Source of the DNA: Hymenobacter cavernae
Lineage (GTDB): Bacteria; Bacteroidota; Bacteroidia; Cytophagales; Hymenobacteraceae
Assembly: GCF_014641455.1 (NCBI RefSeq)
Contig: NZ_BMHT01000001.1
Coordinates: forward strand, 682,001-746,000
Direction of reading: 5' to 3'
Length of the DNA stretch: 64,000 bases
Position 1 is the stretch's first letter. Each line of letters opens with the position of its first letter. Made by a program: the position numbers and the translations under genes. Positions 8,408 through 17,444 of the stretch are shown piece after piece. Under the pieces are notes generated by a model that was not told the origin of the DNA, ran no database searches, and was given only the letters and a program-made list of their open reading frames with translations.

Positions 8408-9334
8408 TTAGGACAAATTATTCCGCTTGCGAAAGGCTAGTGGCGTCAGGCCCGTGTGCTTCTTAAAAAGGCGGCTGAAGTACGAGGCATCCTCAATGCC
8501 CACGGCCACGGCCACTTCGCCCACCGACCAGCCGCTTTGAAAGAGCAATACCTTGGCTTCGAGCACGATGCTTTCCTCGATCCAGCGAGCCGGAGATTTA
8601 CCCGTGATGCTGCGCACACATTTGCTGAGGTGGTTGGGCGAGATGTGCAGCCAATCGGCGTAGTCGCTCACGCGGTGCGTCGTCTTGAGCGACGTGGCCA
8701 CCAGATGCTTGAAGTGGTTGGTCAGGGTCGCGGCCGCCGTGAGCTGCTTCGGCGATTCGGCGGTGTACGCCCGGTGCAGCTCGTGCAGCAGCGCCAGCAG
8801 ATACGCCCGCACAAGGGCTGGGTAACCTAGCTGGTGGGTGCTGTACTCGACGAGCAGTCGGCGTAGGAGCTGCTCAACAAATTCGCCGGTTTGCCCTGGC
8901 AGCTCAATTACAGGCCGGCCCCAGAAATGCAGAAAATCGAACGGAACCTGAGTATCGTTGCCCGCGCCGCTTTGCCCCAGCAGTATGTCGTCGTGAAAAT
9001 GACACACAAAGCCCGTATTCACGTCGCCCGTCTCGAAAGAATACACTTGCCCGGCCCGCGTAATCAGCATCTCGTGCGGGCCTACACAGTAGCTGTCATT
9101 GCCAATGTTCATCCTGGCCTGCCCCGAAGTAAGAAACACCAGCGAGTGGCCGGTAGCCCGCGACGGTGGCACGCCCTGCGTGAATAAAGGATAAAGCTGC
9201 TCGACGGCCACGATGAAAAACTGCTCCGTATCGGCTAGCACCAATTGCCGGATTGCCGTCGGCTCCGTCGTAAACCGCTGGACATAATCTAGCATCTGGT
9301 AGGTCTTGATGGCGTTGAAGGCAGCAGTAGGCAT
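8408..9334 (-). CDS. AraC family transcriptional regulator
   Basis: 308 residues. Cupin-type sensor domain in the first half (GHSLVFLTSGQARMNIG, HEMLITRAGQVYSF), then a double helix-turn-helix C terminus (YADWLHISPNHLSKCVRSI and the segment ending YFSRLFKKHTGLTPLAFRK). The likely target is not obvious: the downstream genes on the same strand are the small membrane-protein pair 160 bp away, and upstream lies a long gene-free region. Start kept at the first ATG (MPTAAFNAIKTY); the ATG at codon 14 is possible. Confidence 0.85.
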   Translation of the reverse strand: MPTAAFNAIKTYQMLDYVQRFTTEPTAIRQLVLADTEQFFIVAVEQLYPLFTQGVPPSRATGHSLVFLTSGQARMNIGNDSYCVGPHEMLITRAGQVYSFETGDVNTGFVCHFHDDILLGQSGAGNDTQVPFDFLHFWGRPVIELPGQTGEFVEQLLRRLLVEYSTHQLGYPALVRAYLLALLHELHRAYTAESPKQLTAAATLTNHFKHLVATSLKTTHRVSDYADWLHISPNHLSKCVRSITGKSPARWIEESIVLEAKVLLFQSGWSVGEVAVAVGIEDASYFSRLFKKHTGLTPLAFRKRNNLS

Positions 9335-10648
9335 CAGGAAGTAAGTGGAATGAAAAACGGCGAGGCTGACCAGCGGCCGCCGACTACCTGCTAAGTAGCT
9401 TTATAATAACCCAGACGGCGAAGTAGGGTGAAATACTTTAGTTGCGCTGTCCGAAAATGGCTGGTTTGCTTCCAACCAAGCTACAGCCTAATTGAGGATA
9501 CTGGTAAAAGCAGGGCGCTGACAGTGGTTCTATCTCGGCGAAATCCTCGTCCTTTTTCGCGTTTACCGCCAGCACATTGAGCCGACGGGTGGAATGATGC
9601 TGTAGCTAGCGTTAATCAACGGGCAAAACTCTGCTCGTCTGCTTTATCCCCAAAGAGTACGCAATTGCTGGAAAAACCAGTGGCTGCGTACTCTTTGATT
9701 TTACGCCAACGGCACTACAGCTCACGGTGCTGTATGCTACACCCGGCTACTGCCAGCGGCCGACCTCGTGTGGGTAATGCGAAGAGCAAAGGAACCCGGC
9801 TCTGGTCAGCCCCACTTGCTTATTCCCTATTGTGCTATAAGCCAGCCAGCACGTTTACCATCCTCGGCGGCTGAGTCGCTTGATCAAAAATATGGCATTC
9901 GGCTGTGCGCATCATCAGCCCGCAAGCTGGAAGCTAGGCAGCACTCAAAACTACCCGCGTAACTGCCGCCGCTACCAGTCTGCCTGTAAGAACCGGCAAG
10001 TGGCTTTTGTGGACTGCCTCCCTACTAACTAACGTCCTGGTGCACCAACCGGTTAGAAGCCACTACTTAGGCAACGCTATTATACAATTTGCCAAATACC
10101 TGCTTACATCCTACAAGCACTATTCTACCGAAGACAAACTCTTGCGATAATTACCTTATTTAATTTTTATGCAGGCAGCGCATTATTTACAGCCTATGAC
10201 AATTCAAAACTAGTTAGCAGCTTAAATAAGCTTTGTTCTAGCATATCTTTCGTGTAAACAATTTAGAATAACACAATCAAAAAATGGTTTTTACCAATAT
10301 AAATGCCTGATTTTCATGAATGAAGCATAAATCCTTAACATATATTAAATTACATTATTATATAAAATACTATGTGTTTTTACAAACAAATTCCAATAAC
10401 AAAAACACCTATCCCATATCAGAAAAACCAATCATATTACTTTCGACATTATATAAAAAATCAACTAAGAGCTTATACAGCTATTAAAGCAAGAGCACAA
10501 ACACACTAAGACTATCTTCTTTGCTGATCCTGAATAGTCCTAAAACCAGAGATTAAACCTGTACTCTTCCCAAAATAAGCTACGACCTAGCAGGTAGGTC
10601 ACGATCCACATAGCGCCCAACCTTCGATTCATCCAGTAATCCCCCTTT
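9335..10648. other. 1.3-kb gene-free region, AT-rich in its second half
   Basis: No convincing gene in six frames. From about 10080 to 10540 base composition changes sharply to A/T-rich runs, unlike the GC-rich surroundings. This segment also lacks the CCTAGG-type motif that recurs everywhere else. It ends just before the decayed secreted-protein gene and may be its long leader or imported DNA. A hairpin at 9652-9696 is listed separately. Confidence 0.5.
9652..9696. terminator. Hairpin, terminator-like, in gene-free DNA
   Basis: AAAGAGTACGCA at 9652-9663 pairs with TGCGTACTCTTT at 9685-9696, with further pairing inside (TTGCTGG against CCAGTGG), followed by GATTTT. It does not follow a recognised gene, so it could end an unannotated small RNA or be a remnant. 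Confidence 0.45.
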
Positions 10649-12973
10649 ATGAAGACAACTTTACGTTTGCTGGGGCTCCTGCTAGCCCTGATTCCCTTAG
10701 GGCCACAAGCCTGGGCCCAGTGCATTACTACTAGTACATTAAACTACACTACGGCCAACCTAGGCAACCGGAAAACCGCAACGGAAACCGTAAGAGGGAC
10801 GTCCTTCACATTCGGCGGCTACACCAGCAGCGTTCCGGGTCTCCAGACAAACACCTTTTCGGTAGGAACCGATGGAGCGCTTACGGGACGGTCGCTGGTG
10901 TGGCAGCTGGATAACACGGGCAATAGTGGCACCAATGAATCGTCTGTTACGCTCACTTTCACGCGCCCGGTCAACAACCTGGCCCTTCAGCTCCAAGACA
11001 TTGACGCCGACGTCAATTTCGTTGACAACCTAGCGTTTGAGGCATACACCAGCGGTAGCACAATGGCCGCCCAGCTCACCAGCGACAACTTCTTACGGGA
11101 GCCAACAACACCTACGTGGGGGATGGGGAAGTGCAGGGCACGGCAGCCAGCGCGGCCGGTGCAGCCAGCGGCGACCTGACGGCCATTCTGCCGGATAATG
11201 TCACTAAGCTGGTAATCACTCATCGTAATACGCGGCCTTATGCCCCCAGCACCAACCGTATTCAGACCCTAGGTATCAACTCAATCAATTGGTGCGCGCA
11301 GGCCGATCTGTATGCCCGCTTTACTGGCGGCCCGACCAACGGGGCAACCGGGCAAAGCCTGACCTACACCGTGCAGTTTGGCAACAACGGCCCCAACCTA
11401 GCGGCGAGCAACGTGACGAGGCAAGTGGTAGTGCCGGAAGGGGCCACCATCACCAATGCCGGCGGCGGTACGATTTCCGGAAATACCATCACGTTTCCGC
11501 TTGTTGAAACAATGAGCTCCGGCGTGAACAACTCGTTCACCTACACCTACACGGCCCCCATCATTCCATCGGGCGACGAAAACACGGCGACCATCTCGGC
11601 TACTACCGCGAGCGGCGACTCAATAGCTAATAGGCGACTCAATAGCTAATAACACTACCAGCCGCTGGCTGCTCGTAACTTCGGCTTCCGACCCGTGCAC
11701 CACGGCAGCTACCGCAGTCGACTTCAACAGACGGGCGGCTAACGAGAACTGGAAGAACCGGGTTCAGGAAGGAATTTCGGGCACTACTTCCGCGACTAAA
11801 GTCACAACTGCTTACACTTCTACGTCTGCGGATGCTAACAGCACGCTCATGACGGGGCAGTTCAATGGCATTCAGACACTTCTTTGGTCAACTGATTACA
11901 CCTCGGCCAACCAAAGCGCTTCTACGGTTACCTACACGTTCAACCGGCCGGTATCGAACCTAGCCGTGCGCGTGCAGGATATTGACGCTTATTATTTATT
12001 ATGGTGGCGGCCTATTGGGTGGCCTGTTGGTGCCCCGGCAGGCGTTCACGGATGAAGTAGCGTTTACCGGATCCTTAACGGTGAACGGCACTACAACAGG
12101 CGTCACGCCCACGTTGTCGAAGGCAAGAGCCGGCTCCAACTTCTTTACCATTTCGGGCACTACCGCCACTGGCGTAGTAGCAACGGGTGACAATACCAGC
12201 GCCATGGACGCTAGCGTTATCGTCACGTTCCCGAGTGCCGTTACGAGCTTCACCATCACGTACCGCAATGCCTAGTCGCAGCTTTCTGATCCTAGCGCGC
12301 AGAGCATCGGGATTGACTGCTCTCCTTCTGCCGCGTTCTGCCAGTAGCAAACAATGTTACTAACTCCGTGACACTCCCGAGCAGCGCCGCGCAGGTTTCA
12401 CTCGACAACCTCAGCAGCACAGTAGACGGAACGGTGCAGTCATACACGATTACGGCTGTACCCGCCAGCAGCGAAGGCACCTTATATTACAACGCTTCGG
12501 AAAAGAACAGCGACCGGTTTGTGGTAGAACGCTCCCTTAATGGGCAGCAGTTTACGGTCATCGGCACGGTAGCCGCCCACGGCTCGACCAGCCTGGCACA
12601 TACCTACAGCTTCGTTGATAAAACGGCGGCTCGCCTGAGCCAAACCATCTACTACCGTCTGCGGCAGGTAGATACCGATGGCACCGAGTCGTTCTCGCTC
12701 GTACGCACGGTACAGTTTGCGGCTACCGCCAACGTCAAGCTGAGCCTGTACCCGAACCCAGCCGTGACGACCACCACGCTCGACCTGACGCAGGTACCGG
12801 CTGCCAGCTACTCGGTTGCCCTGCTCGACCAGACCGGCCGCACCCTGAGCACGCAGCAGCTAGCCGGCGGCGCAATCCACACGCTGGACGTCCGAAACCT
12901 GCCGGCCGGCGCTTACATCATGACCATCATCGGCGGCACGGTTCACCTGAACCAACGCCTGGTTAAGGAGTAG
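10649..12973 (+). pseudogene. Decayed secreted protein with type IX secretion sorting domain
   Basis: Signal peptide MKTTLRLLGLLLALIPLGP at the start; C-terminal sorting domain at the end (LYPNPAVTTTTLDL, GRTLSTQQLAGG, LPAGAYIMTI, stop at 12971). In between the frame breaks repeatedly: a one-base slip near 11095 (peptides DNFL and TGANNTYVGDG are in different frames), a 19-bp tandem duplication at 11614-11651, a slip near 11985, a TAG at 12273-12275 in the middle of YRNA-SQLSDPSAQSIG, and another slip near 12345. At about 12490 the text jumps from GTLYYN to ASEKNSDRF, suggesting an internal deletion. Related extracellular repeat-containing proteins of Hymenobacter are normally much longer. 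Confidence 0.75.
11614..11651 (+). repeat. 19-bp tandem duplication causing a frameshift
   Basis: GGCGACTCAATAGCTAATA is present twice back to back (11614-11632 and 11633-11651). 19 is not a multiple of three, so the copy moves the reading frame; removing one copy joins SGDSIAN to NTTSRWLLVTSAS smoothly. Confidence 0.9.
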
Positions 12974-13003
12974 CGACTACTTCATTGCCAATACTTACAA
13001 CGA

Positions 13004-13037
13004 AAAAAGCCTCTCCCAAATGGGAGAGGCTTTTTGT
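13004..13037 (+). terminator. Intrinsic terminator after the decayed secreted-protein gene
   Basis: AAAAAGCCTCTCCCA pairs with TGGGAGAGGCTTTTT around a short AA loop and is followed by GTTT. The symmetric A and T runs would make it work on both strands. Confidence 0.85.
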
Positions 13038-13231
13038 TTCAGACGACGCTGTGAGTTCTGGTTGAAAGCTAGGTTTATCATCTTTGGCTGTCGCCGGCTC
13101 AATCTCATTGCCAACCTAGGCCTAGGCTCTTGACTCTTACAACATTGCCTGGCCGCTCTGGATAGCTAGCAATGAGCAGGTTCGACGGTAGCCGTGTATA
13201 TTGGTGGTAAACCTAGCTTTTTCCCTTTGCT

Positions 13232-14635
13232 ATGCCTGCCGACCTGACCCCGGATGAGCTGCTGACGATTACTACCTTCCAGGGCTTGCCCGCCGAAACC
13301 ATCGACTGGCTGCTGACCCAAGGCGAGCGGCGCGACTACGCCCCCGACGAACCCATCGTGCAGCCCGGCGACCCGGCCGAGTACATGACGGCATTCGTCA
13401 AAGGCGGCGTTCAATTTTTCAAGGTGCAGAACGGGCACCGGGAACCTAGGTTTCGCATCGAGACGGGGCAGGTGAGCGGCGTGCTGCCGTATTCGCGCCT
13501 GCAAACCTTGCCCAACTACGGCGCGGCCGTTGGCGAAACCGTCATGTACGGTTTGCACCGCCGCTTCTTTCCGGAGCTGGAGCAGGTGAGCCCCGAGCTG
13601 GTGCAGCGCCTGGTGGGCGTGATGAGCGACCGGGTGCGGGAAGAAGCCCGCGGTCAGGAGCGCGACGAAAAGCTGCGGGCCCTCGGCAAGCTCTCGGCAG
13701 GCCTGGCGCATGAGCTGAACAACCCCGTAGCCGCCATTGCCCGCTCCGCCGAGGCCCTGGCCAACCGCGCGGCTACCAAGCCGGCGCTGCTGCTCAGCCT
13801 GGTGCGCCACTGCCCCACGCCCGAGTCGCTGGAGGCACTGATGAACCTGGCCGAGTCGGCGTGCAGCGTGGAGCCGGCTGTGCCGCTATCGGCCTTACAG
13901 CGCGCCGACCAGGAAGACGAGCTGGCCGATTGGCTGGAAGAGCAAGGCGTGCCCGAAGGCTACCAGTTGGCGGGTGGGCTGATTGATGCCGGCCTGACCC
14001 GCGACCAGCTTGCTCCTGTAGCCGCCGACCTGCCGCCGGAGGTGTTGCCCGCGGCTTTCGCGTGGCTCGAAGGGCAGCTCACCACCTACCACCTCGTCTG
14101 CGACGTGCAGGAAGCCAGCGCCCGCATCAGCACGCTGGTCGATAACGTGAAAACGTACTCGCACATGGACCGGGGCTCCGACATGGCGGCCCTCGACGTA
14201 GTGGCTGGCCTGGAAAGCACCGTGAACATGTTCAGCTACCAATTGCGCAGCAAGAACATCAACCTCGTGCGCGACTACGCACCCGCGCTGCCCAAGGTAT
14301 GCGGCCAGGTCAGCAGCCTCAACCAAGTGTGGACCAACCTGATTGACAACGCGTTGGATGTGCTGCCGGCCGGTGGCACCATCACGCTGCGCACGCGCCA
14401 GGAGGGCGACTTCGTGCGCGTGTTTATTATTGACAACGGTCCTGGCATTTCGGCCGACGTGCTGCCGCGCATCTTCGAGCCGTTCTTTACCACCAAGCAG
14501 GCCGGCGACGGCACCGGCCTGGGTCTGGACATTGCCCAGCGCACCATCCGCAACCACAACGGCCGCCTGGAAGTGCAGTCGCGGCCGGGCCACACCGAGT
14601 TTTGTGCCTGGCTGCCTACTAATTTGAGCTGTTGA
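13232..14635 (+). CDS. Histidine kinase with cyclic-nucleotide-binding-like sensor domain
   Basis: 467 residues, no transmembrane segment, so cytosolic. About residues 1-130 look like a cNMP-binding/Crp-type beta-roll (LTITTFQGLPAETIDWLL, DEPIVQPGDPAEYMTAFVKG). The kinase part has the H box LSAGLAHELNNPVAA (His about residue 160), an unusually long insertion of roughly 130 residues, then N box WTNLIDNALDVLP, G1 DNGPGISADV, F box IFEPFFTTK and G2 GDGTGLGLDIA. All catalytic boxes are intact. The next gene, 189 bp downstream, encodes a response regulator fused to a thioredoxin-reductase-like flavoprotein, its probable partner. Ligand unknown; a nucleotide ligand is only suggested by the fold. 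Confidence 0.85.
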   Translation: MPADLTPDELLTITTFQGLPAETIDWLLTQGERRDYAPDEPIVQPGDPAEYMTAFVKGGVQFFKVQNGHREPRFRIETGQVSGVLPYSRLQTLPNYGAAVGETVMYGLHRRFFPELEQVSPELVQRLVGVMSDRVREEARGQERDEKLRALGKLSAGLAHELNNPVAAIARSAEALANRAATKPALLLSLVRHCPTPESLEALMNLAESACSVEPAVPLSALQRADQEDELADWLEEQGVPEGYQLAGGLIDAGLTRDQLAPVAADLPPEVLPAAFAWLEGQLTTYHLVCDVQEASARISTLVDNVKTYSHMDRGSDMAALDVVAGLESTVNMFSYQLRSKNINLVRDYAPALPKVCGQVSSLNQVWTNLIDNALDVLPAGGTITLRTRQEGDFVRVFIIDNGPGISADVLPRIFEPFFTTKQAGDGTGLGLDIAQRTIRNHNGRLEVQSRPGHTEFCAWLPTNLSC

Positions 14636-14822
14636 GTTTTAGCTGTTAGCTGTTGGCTGTTAGCTATTAGCTTGCTGCTGTTTCTGATGAACGTCAGCCG
14701 ACCACGGCTCACTTACTTCTGCCTGCTGCGCAGCTGATTCCGCTCCTACTTATCTGATATACAACCCAAACAAAAGCTAACAGCCAACAGCTAGAAGCTA
14801 ACAGCTAAACCCTAACAGCTAA
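14636..14822. repeat. Imperfect inverted repeat of AGCTGTTAGC units between kinase and regulator
   Basis: A run of AGCTGTTAGCTGTTGGCTG-type units at about 14636-14672 is matched in reverse complement by AGCTAACAGCCAACAGCTA-type units at about 14774-14819, ending directly before the ATG of the next gene. The transcript could fold into a long hairpin that hides the ribosome-binding region of the fusion gene. Such TTAGCTG runs may also be simple slippage repeats. Confidence 0.7.
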
Positions 14823-14824
14823 AA

Positions 14825-16477
14825 ATGAAAAAACCCGTTATTCTAGCCGTCGACGACGACCCGCAAGTGCTGAGCGCTGTTGATCGGGACCTCCGCAGTG
14901 AGTTTCGCCGCGACTACCGTGTGCTACGGGCCAGCTCCGGGGCCGAGGCGCTGGACATCATAAAAGAGCTGAACGTGCGGGCCGAGCCCCTGGCCCTCGT
15001 GCTGGCCGATCAGCGGATGCCGGGCATGGAAGGCGTGGAGCTGCTGGAGAAAGTCCGGGCGATGTTTCCGAGTGCCAAGCGCGTGCTGCTCACGGCCTAC
15101 GCCGACACCGAAGCCGCTATTCGCGCCATCAACCAGGCCCAGCTCGACTACTACCTGCTCAAGCCCTGGGACCCGCCGCAGCAGCTTCTCTACCCCACGC
15201 TCCACGATTTGCTGGCCGCCTGGCAGGCCACGTACAAACCTAGGTTTCAGGGCGTACGCGTCATTGGCTTTCAATGGTCGCCGCTTTCTCACGAGGTTAA
15301 AGACTTCCTAGCGGGCTACATGGTGCCTTTCGAATGGCTGGATGTGGAGACGAACCCGGAGGCCCTGAACTTGCTCAGCAGCACCGGCTTCACTACGGCC
15401 AACTTGCCGGTGATCATCAGCGAAGACGGGGAAGCAATGGCCCAACCCGAGCGCGGCGCCATTGCCGCCAAGCTAGGTCTGGCCTCGCACGCCTCTTCTG
15501 ATTTGTACGACGTGGTGGTGGTGGGTGCCGGGCCTTCGGGCCTGGCGGCCGCCGTGTACGGGGCTTCCGAAGGCCTGAAAACGCTGCTGATTGAGCGTAA
15601 CCTGCCCGGCGGCCAGGCCGGCACCAGCTCCCGCATCGAGAACTACCTAGGTTTCCCGACCGGCGTGAGCGGCAGCGAGCTGACGCATCGCGCCTGGTCG
15701 CAGGCCGTGCGGCTCGGGACGGAGTTTCTGGCGCAGGAAGTCACCAGTATGTGCGTGCAGGGCGGTTATTATAAGGTACTTACGCTGGCCAACGGCAGCG
15801 AGGTGCGCACCAAAGCCGTGGTGCTGACCCTAGGTGTGAGCTACCGCACCCTCGATATTCCCGGCATCGACCAGCTCAACGGGGCCGGCGTGTACTACGG
15901 CGCGGCCCGCACCGAAGCCCGCTCCTGCGACCAGGGCGACGTGTACATCGTGGGCGGCGGCAACTCAGCGGGCCAGGCGGCCATGTACCTGGCGGCGTAT
16001 GCCCGGCAGGTGTACATCGTGATTCGGGGCGCGAACCTGGCCGCTTCTATGTCGGCGTACCTGATTGAGCAGATCCGGCAGACGCCGAACATCGAGATTC
16101 TGCCGTTCTCGGAAGTGAAAGAAGTGTGCGGACAAGAACGCCTCGAGGAAATCGTGCTCAGCATCAAAGGGCAGCGCGAGGTGCGGAAACTGCGGGCGCT
16201 GTTCGTGTTCATCGGCGCCAAGCCCAGCACCGAATGGCTCGACGGCACGGTGCTGTTCGATGCGAAAGGCTTCCTGCTCACCGGCCGCGACTTAGTGGCC
16301 GACCCGCGCTACGCCGCCCACTGGAAGCACCCGCGCGAGCCATACCTGCTGGAAACCTGCGTGCCGGGCGTGTTTGCCTCCGGCGACGGACGGGCGGGCG
16401 CCATGGCGCGGGTAGCCTCGGCGGTGGGCGAAGGCTCGATGGCCATCAAGTTTGTGCACCAGTATCTGGATGAATAA
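14825..16477 (+). CDS. Response regulator fused to thioredoxin-reductase-like FAD protein
   Basis: 550 residues in three parts. 1-125: receiver domain with acidic pocket AVDDD, phospho-acceptor Asp in VLADQRMPG (about 62), Thr in VLLTAY and Lys in YYLLKPWD. About 140-215: a thioredoxin/glutaredoxin-like segment (VRVIGFQWSPLSHEVKDFL, ANLPVIISEDG). 225-550: pyridine-nucleotide-disulfide-reductase fold with FAD loop VVVGAGPSGLAAA, NADPH loop IVGGGNSAGQAA and the closing VFASGDGRAGAMARVASA. Where thioredoxin reductases carry the redox CxxC, this protein has VYYGAARTEARSC, so it lacks the usual active-site pair. It is the expected partner of the preceding kinase. Phosphorylation controlling electron transfer is an inference. 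Confidence 0.85.
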   Translation: MKKPVILAVDDDPQVLSAVDRDLRSEFRRDYRVLRASSGAEALDIIKELNVRAEPLALVLADQRMPGMEGVELLEKVRAMFPSAKRVLLTAYADTEAAIRAINQAQLDYYLLKPWDPPQQLLYPTLHDLLAAWQATYKPRFQGVRVIGFQWSPLSHEVKDFLAGYMVPFEWLDVETNPEALNLLSSTGFTTANLPVIISEDGEAMAQPERGAIAAKLGLASHASSDLYDVVVVGAGPSGLAAAVYGASEGLKTLLIERNLPGGQAGTSSRIENYLGFPTGVSGSELTHRAWSQAVRLGTEFLAQEVTSMCVQGGYYKVLTLANGSEVRTKAVVLTLGVSYRTLDIPGIDQLNGAGVYYGAARTEARSCDQGDVYIVGGGNSAGQAAMYLAAYARQVYIVIRGANLAASMSAYLIEQIRQTPNIEILPFSEVKEVCGQERLEEIVLSIKGQREVRKLRALFVFIGAKPSTEWLDGTVLFDAKGFLLTGRDLVADPRYAAHWKHPREPYLLETCVPGVFASGDGRAGAMARVASAVGEGSMAIKFVHQYLDE

Positions 16478-16558
16478 TCGGCGGCGTAGCTAGGTTTCTA
16501 AAATTCAGATAGTAACAGATCTTGCAAGTTGCAACGTAACCACTAAAAGAGCAGGAAA

Positions 16559-16984
16559 ATGGAAGAGCAAAAGAATGAGACGGCAAACACCCCTTCCACC
16601 AACGACACAACTCCCAAGGTAACGGGCATTGGAGGGATCTTCTTTTTTTCAGATAATCCGCAGGAAATGAAAGAATGGTATGCTAGGAATTTAGGACTTG
16701 AAACCAATGAATGGGGTTCGAGCTTTGAATCCAGAAACGCCAGCCGCCCCGACGAGATAAGCTACCTTCAATGGAGCCCTTTCCAAAAAGGAAGTGACTA
16801 TTTCGCACCGTCAGAAAAGGAGTTTATGATCAACTATCGAGTTCAGAATATGGAAGGGCTTGTAGCTAAACTCAAAAGAGACGGAGTAACCATCCTGGAT
16901 GACATTGCGAGTTACGACTACGGCAAATTCGTCCATATTCTGGATGCCGAAGGCAACAAGATTGAACTGTGGGAACCCGCCTGA
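16559..16984 (+). CDS. VOC (glyoxalase/bleomycin-resistance fold) family protein
   Basis: 141 residues. After a polar 20-residue N terminus there is one vicinal-oxygen-chelate module: GIGGIFFFSDNPQEMKEWY at the start, YLQWSPFQKGSDYF in the middle, and the closing DAEGNKIELWEP with the usual Glu metal ligand. The family includes glyoxalases, dioxygenases and binding proteins; the short single module without neighbours gives no substrate. It lies 80 bp after the flavoprotein fusion in the same direction, possibly in the same unit. Confidence 0.85.
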   Translation: MEEQKNETANTPSTNDTTPKVTGIGGIFFFSDNPQEMKEWYARNLGLETNEWGSSFESRNASRPDEISYLQWSPFQKGSDYFAPSEKEFMINYRVQNMEGLVAKLKRDGVTILDDIASYDYGKFVHILDAEGNKIELWEPA

Positions 16985-17030
16985 CAGTGAGTGCCGACCC
17001 AAATGAGCAGTAACAGCGTAGTTGGGTAAG

Positions 17031-17435
17031 CTAACCTAGGTTGGCCCGGCGCTCCATTATCTTGGTGTGGATTGCCTGAACCTTATTACTACTCAACGGC
17101 TTATGAATCAGCTCGGTTACGAGCGTATAATCCTTGGCGCGGGCTGTATCGGAGTACGCGAGGGAAGACGTTAGTAGGTAAATAAAGCACCGCGTAACGA
17201 GTTCAGCCTCGTAGGGCTTGAGGGCCTCCAACACATCCCAGCCGCTCATCAGCGGCATATTCAGGTCTAGGAAGATGAGTTCCGGGGTTTGATCGGGGAT
17301 GGCTTGCTGAAGGTAGCTCACCGCCTCTTGCGGCGACTGAAACGAGCGTACCGTGTCACCCAGGCCTTCTCGCTTTAATAATTTCTCGGTTAGAAACACG
17401 CTGATGAAGTCGTCATCGATCAGAACCGTTTGCAT
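17031..17435 (-). CDS. Single-domain response regulator
   Basis: 134 residues consisting of a receiver domain only: acidic pair in LIDDDFIS, phospho-acceptor Asp in LIFLDLNMPLMSGWDVL, Thr/Ser in YLLTSSLA and Lys in LIHKPLSS. There is no output domain, so it probably acts by protein contact or in a phosphorelay. It begins 9 nt after the stop of the PAS histidine kinase gene and is surely co-transcribed with it. Its last codons CTA-GGT-TAG use the abundant CCTAGG-type motif. Confidence 0.93.
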   Translation of the reverse strand: MQTVLIDDDFISVFLTEKLLKREGLGDTVRSFQSPQEAVSYLQQAIPDQTPELIFLDLNMPLMSGWDVLEALKPYEAELVTRCFIYLLTSSLAYSDTARAKDYTLVTELIHKPLSSNKVQAIHTKIMERRANLG

Positions 17436-17444
17436 ACGTCTTAC

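Noticed and set aside
9665..9962. Short open frames on the plus strand in the gene-free region
   Set aside because: Composition is not protein-like and one overlaps a hairpin.
13166..14712. Long antisense frames opposite the histidine kinase
   Set aside because: They mirror the codon structure of a GC-rich gene (His/Ala/Arg/Val-rich shadow), and the plus-strand kinase has all catalytic boxes.
14636..14822. Possible CRISPR-like array of AGCTGTTAGC units
   Set aside because: Units are contiguous or irregular, with no unique spacers of constant length and no cas genes.
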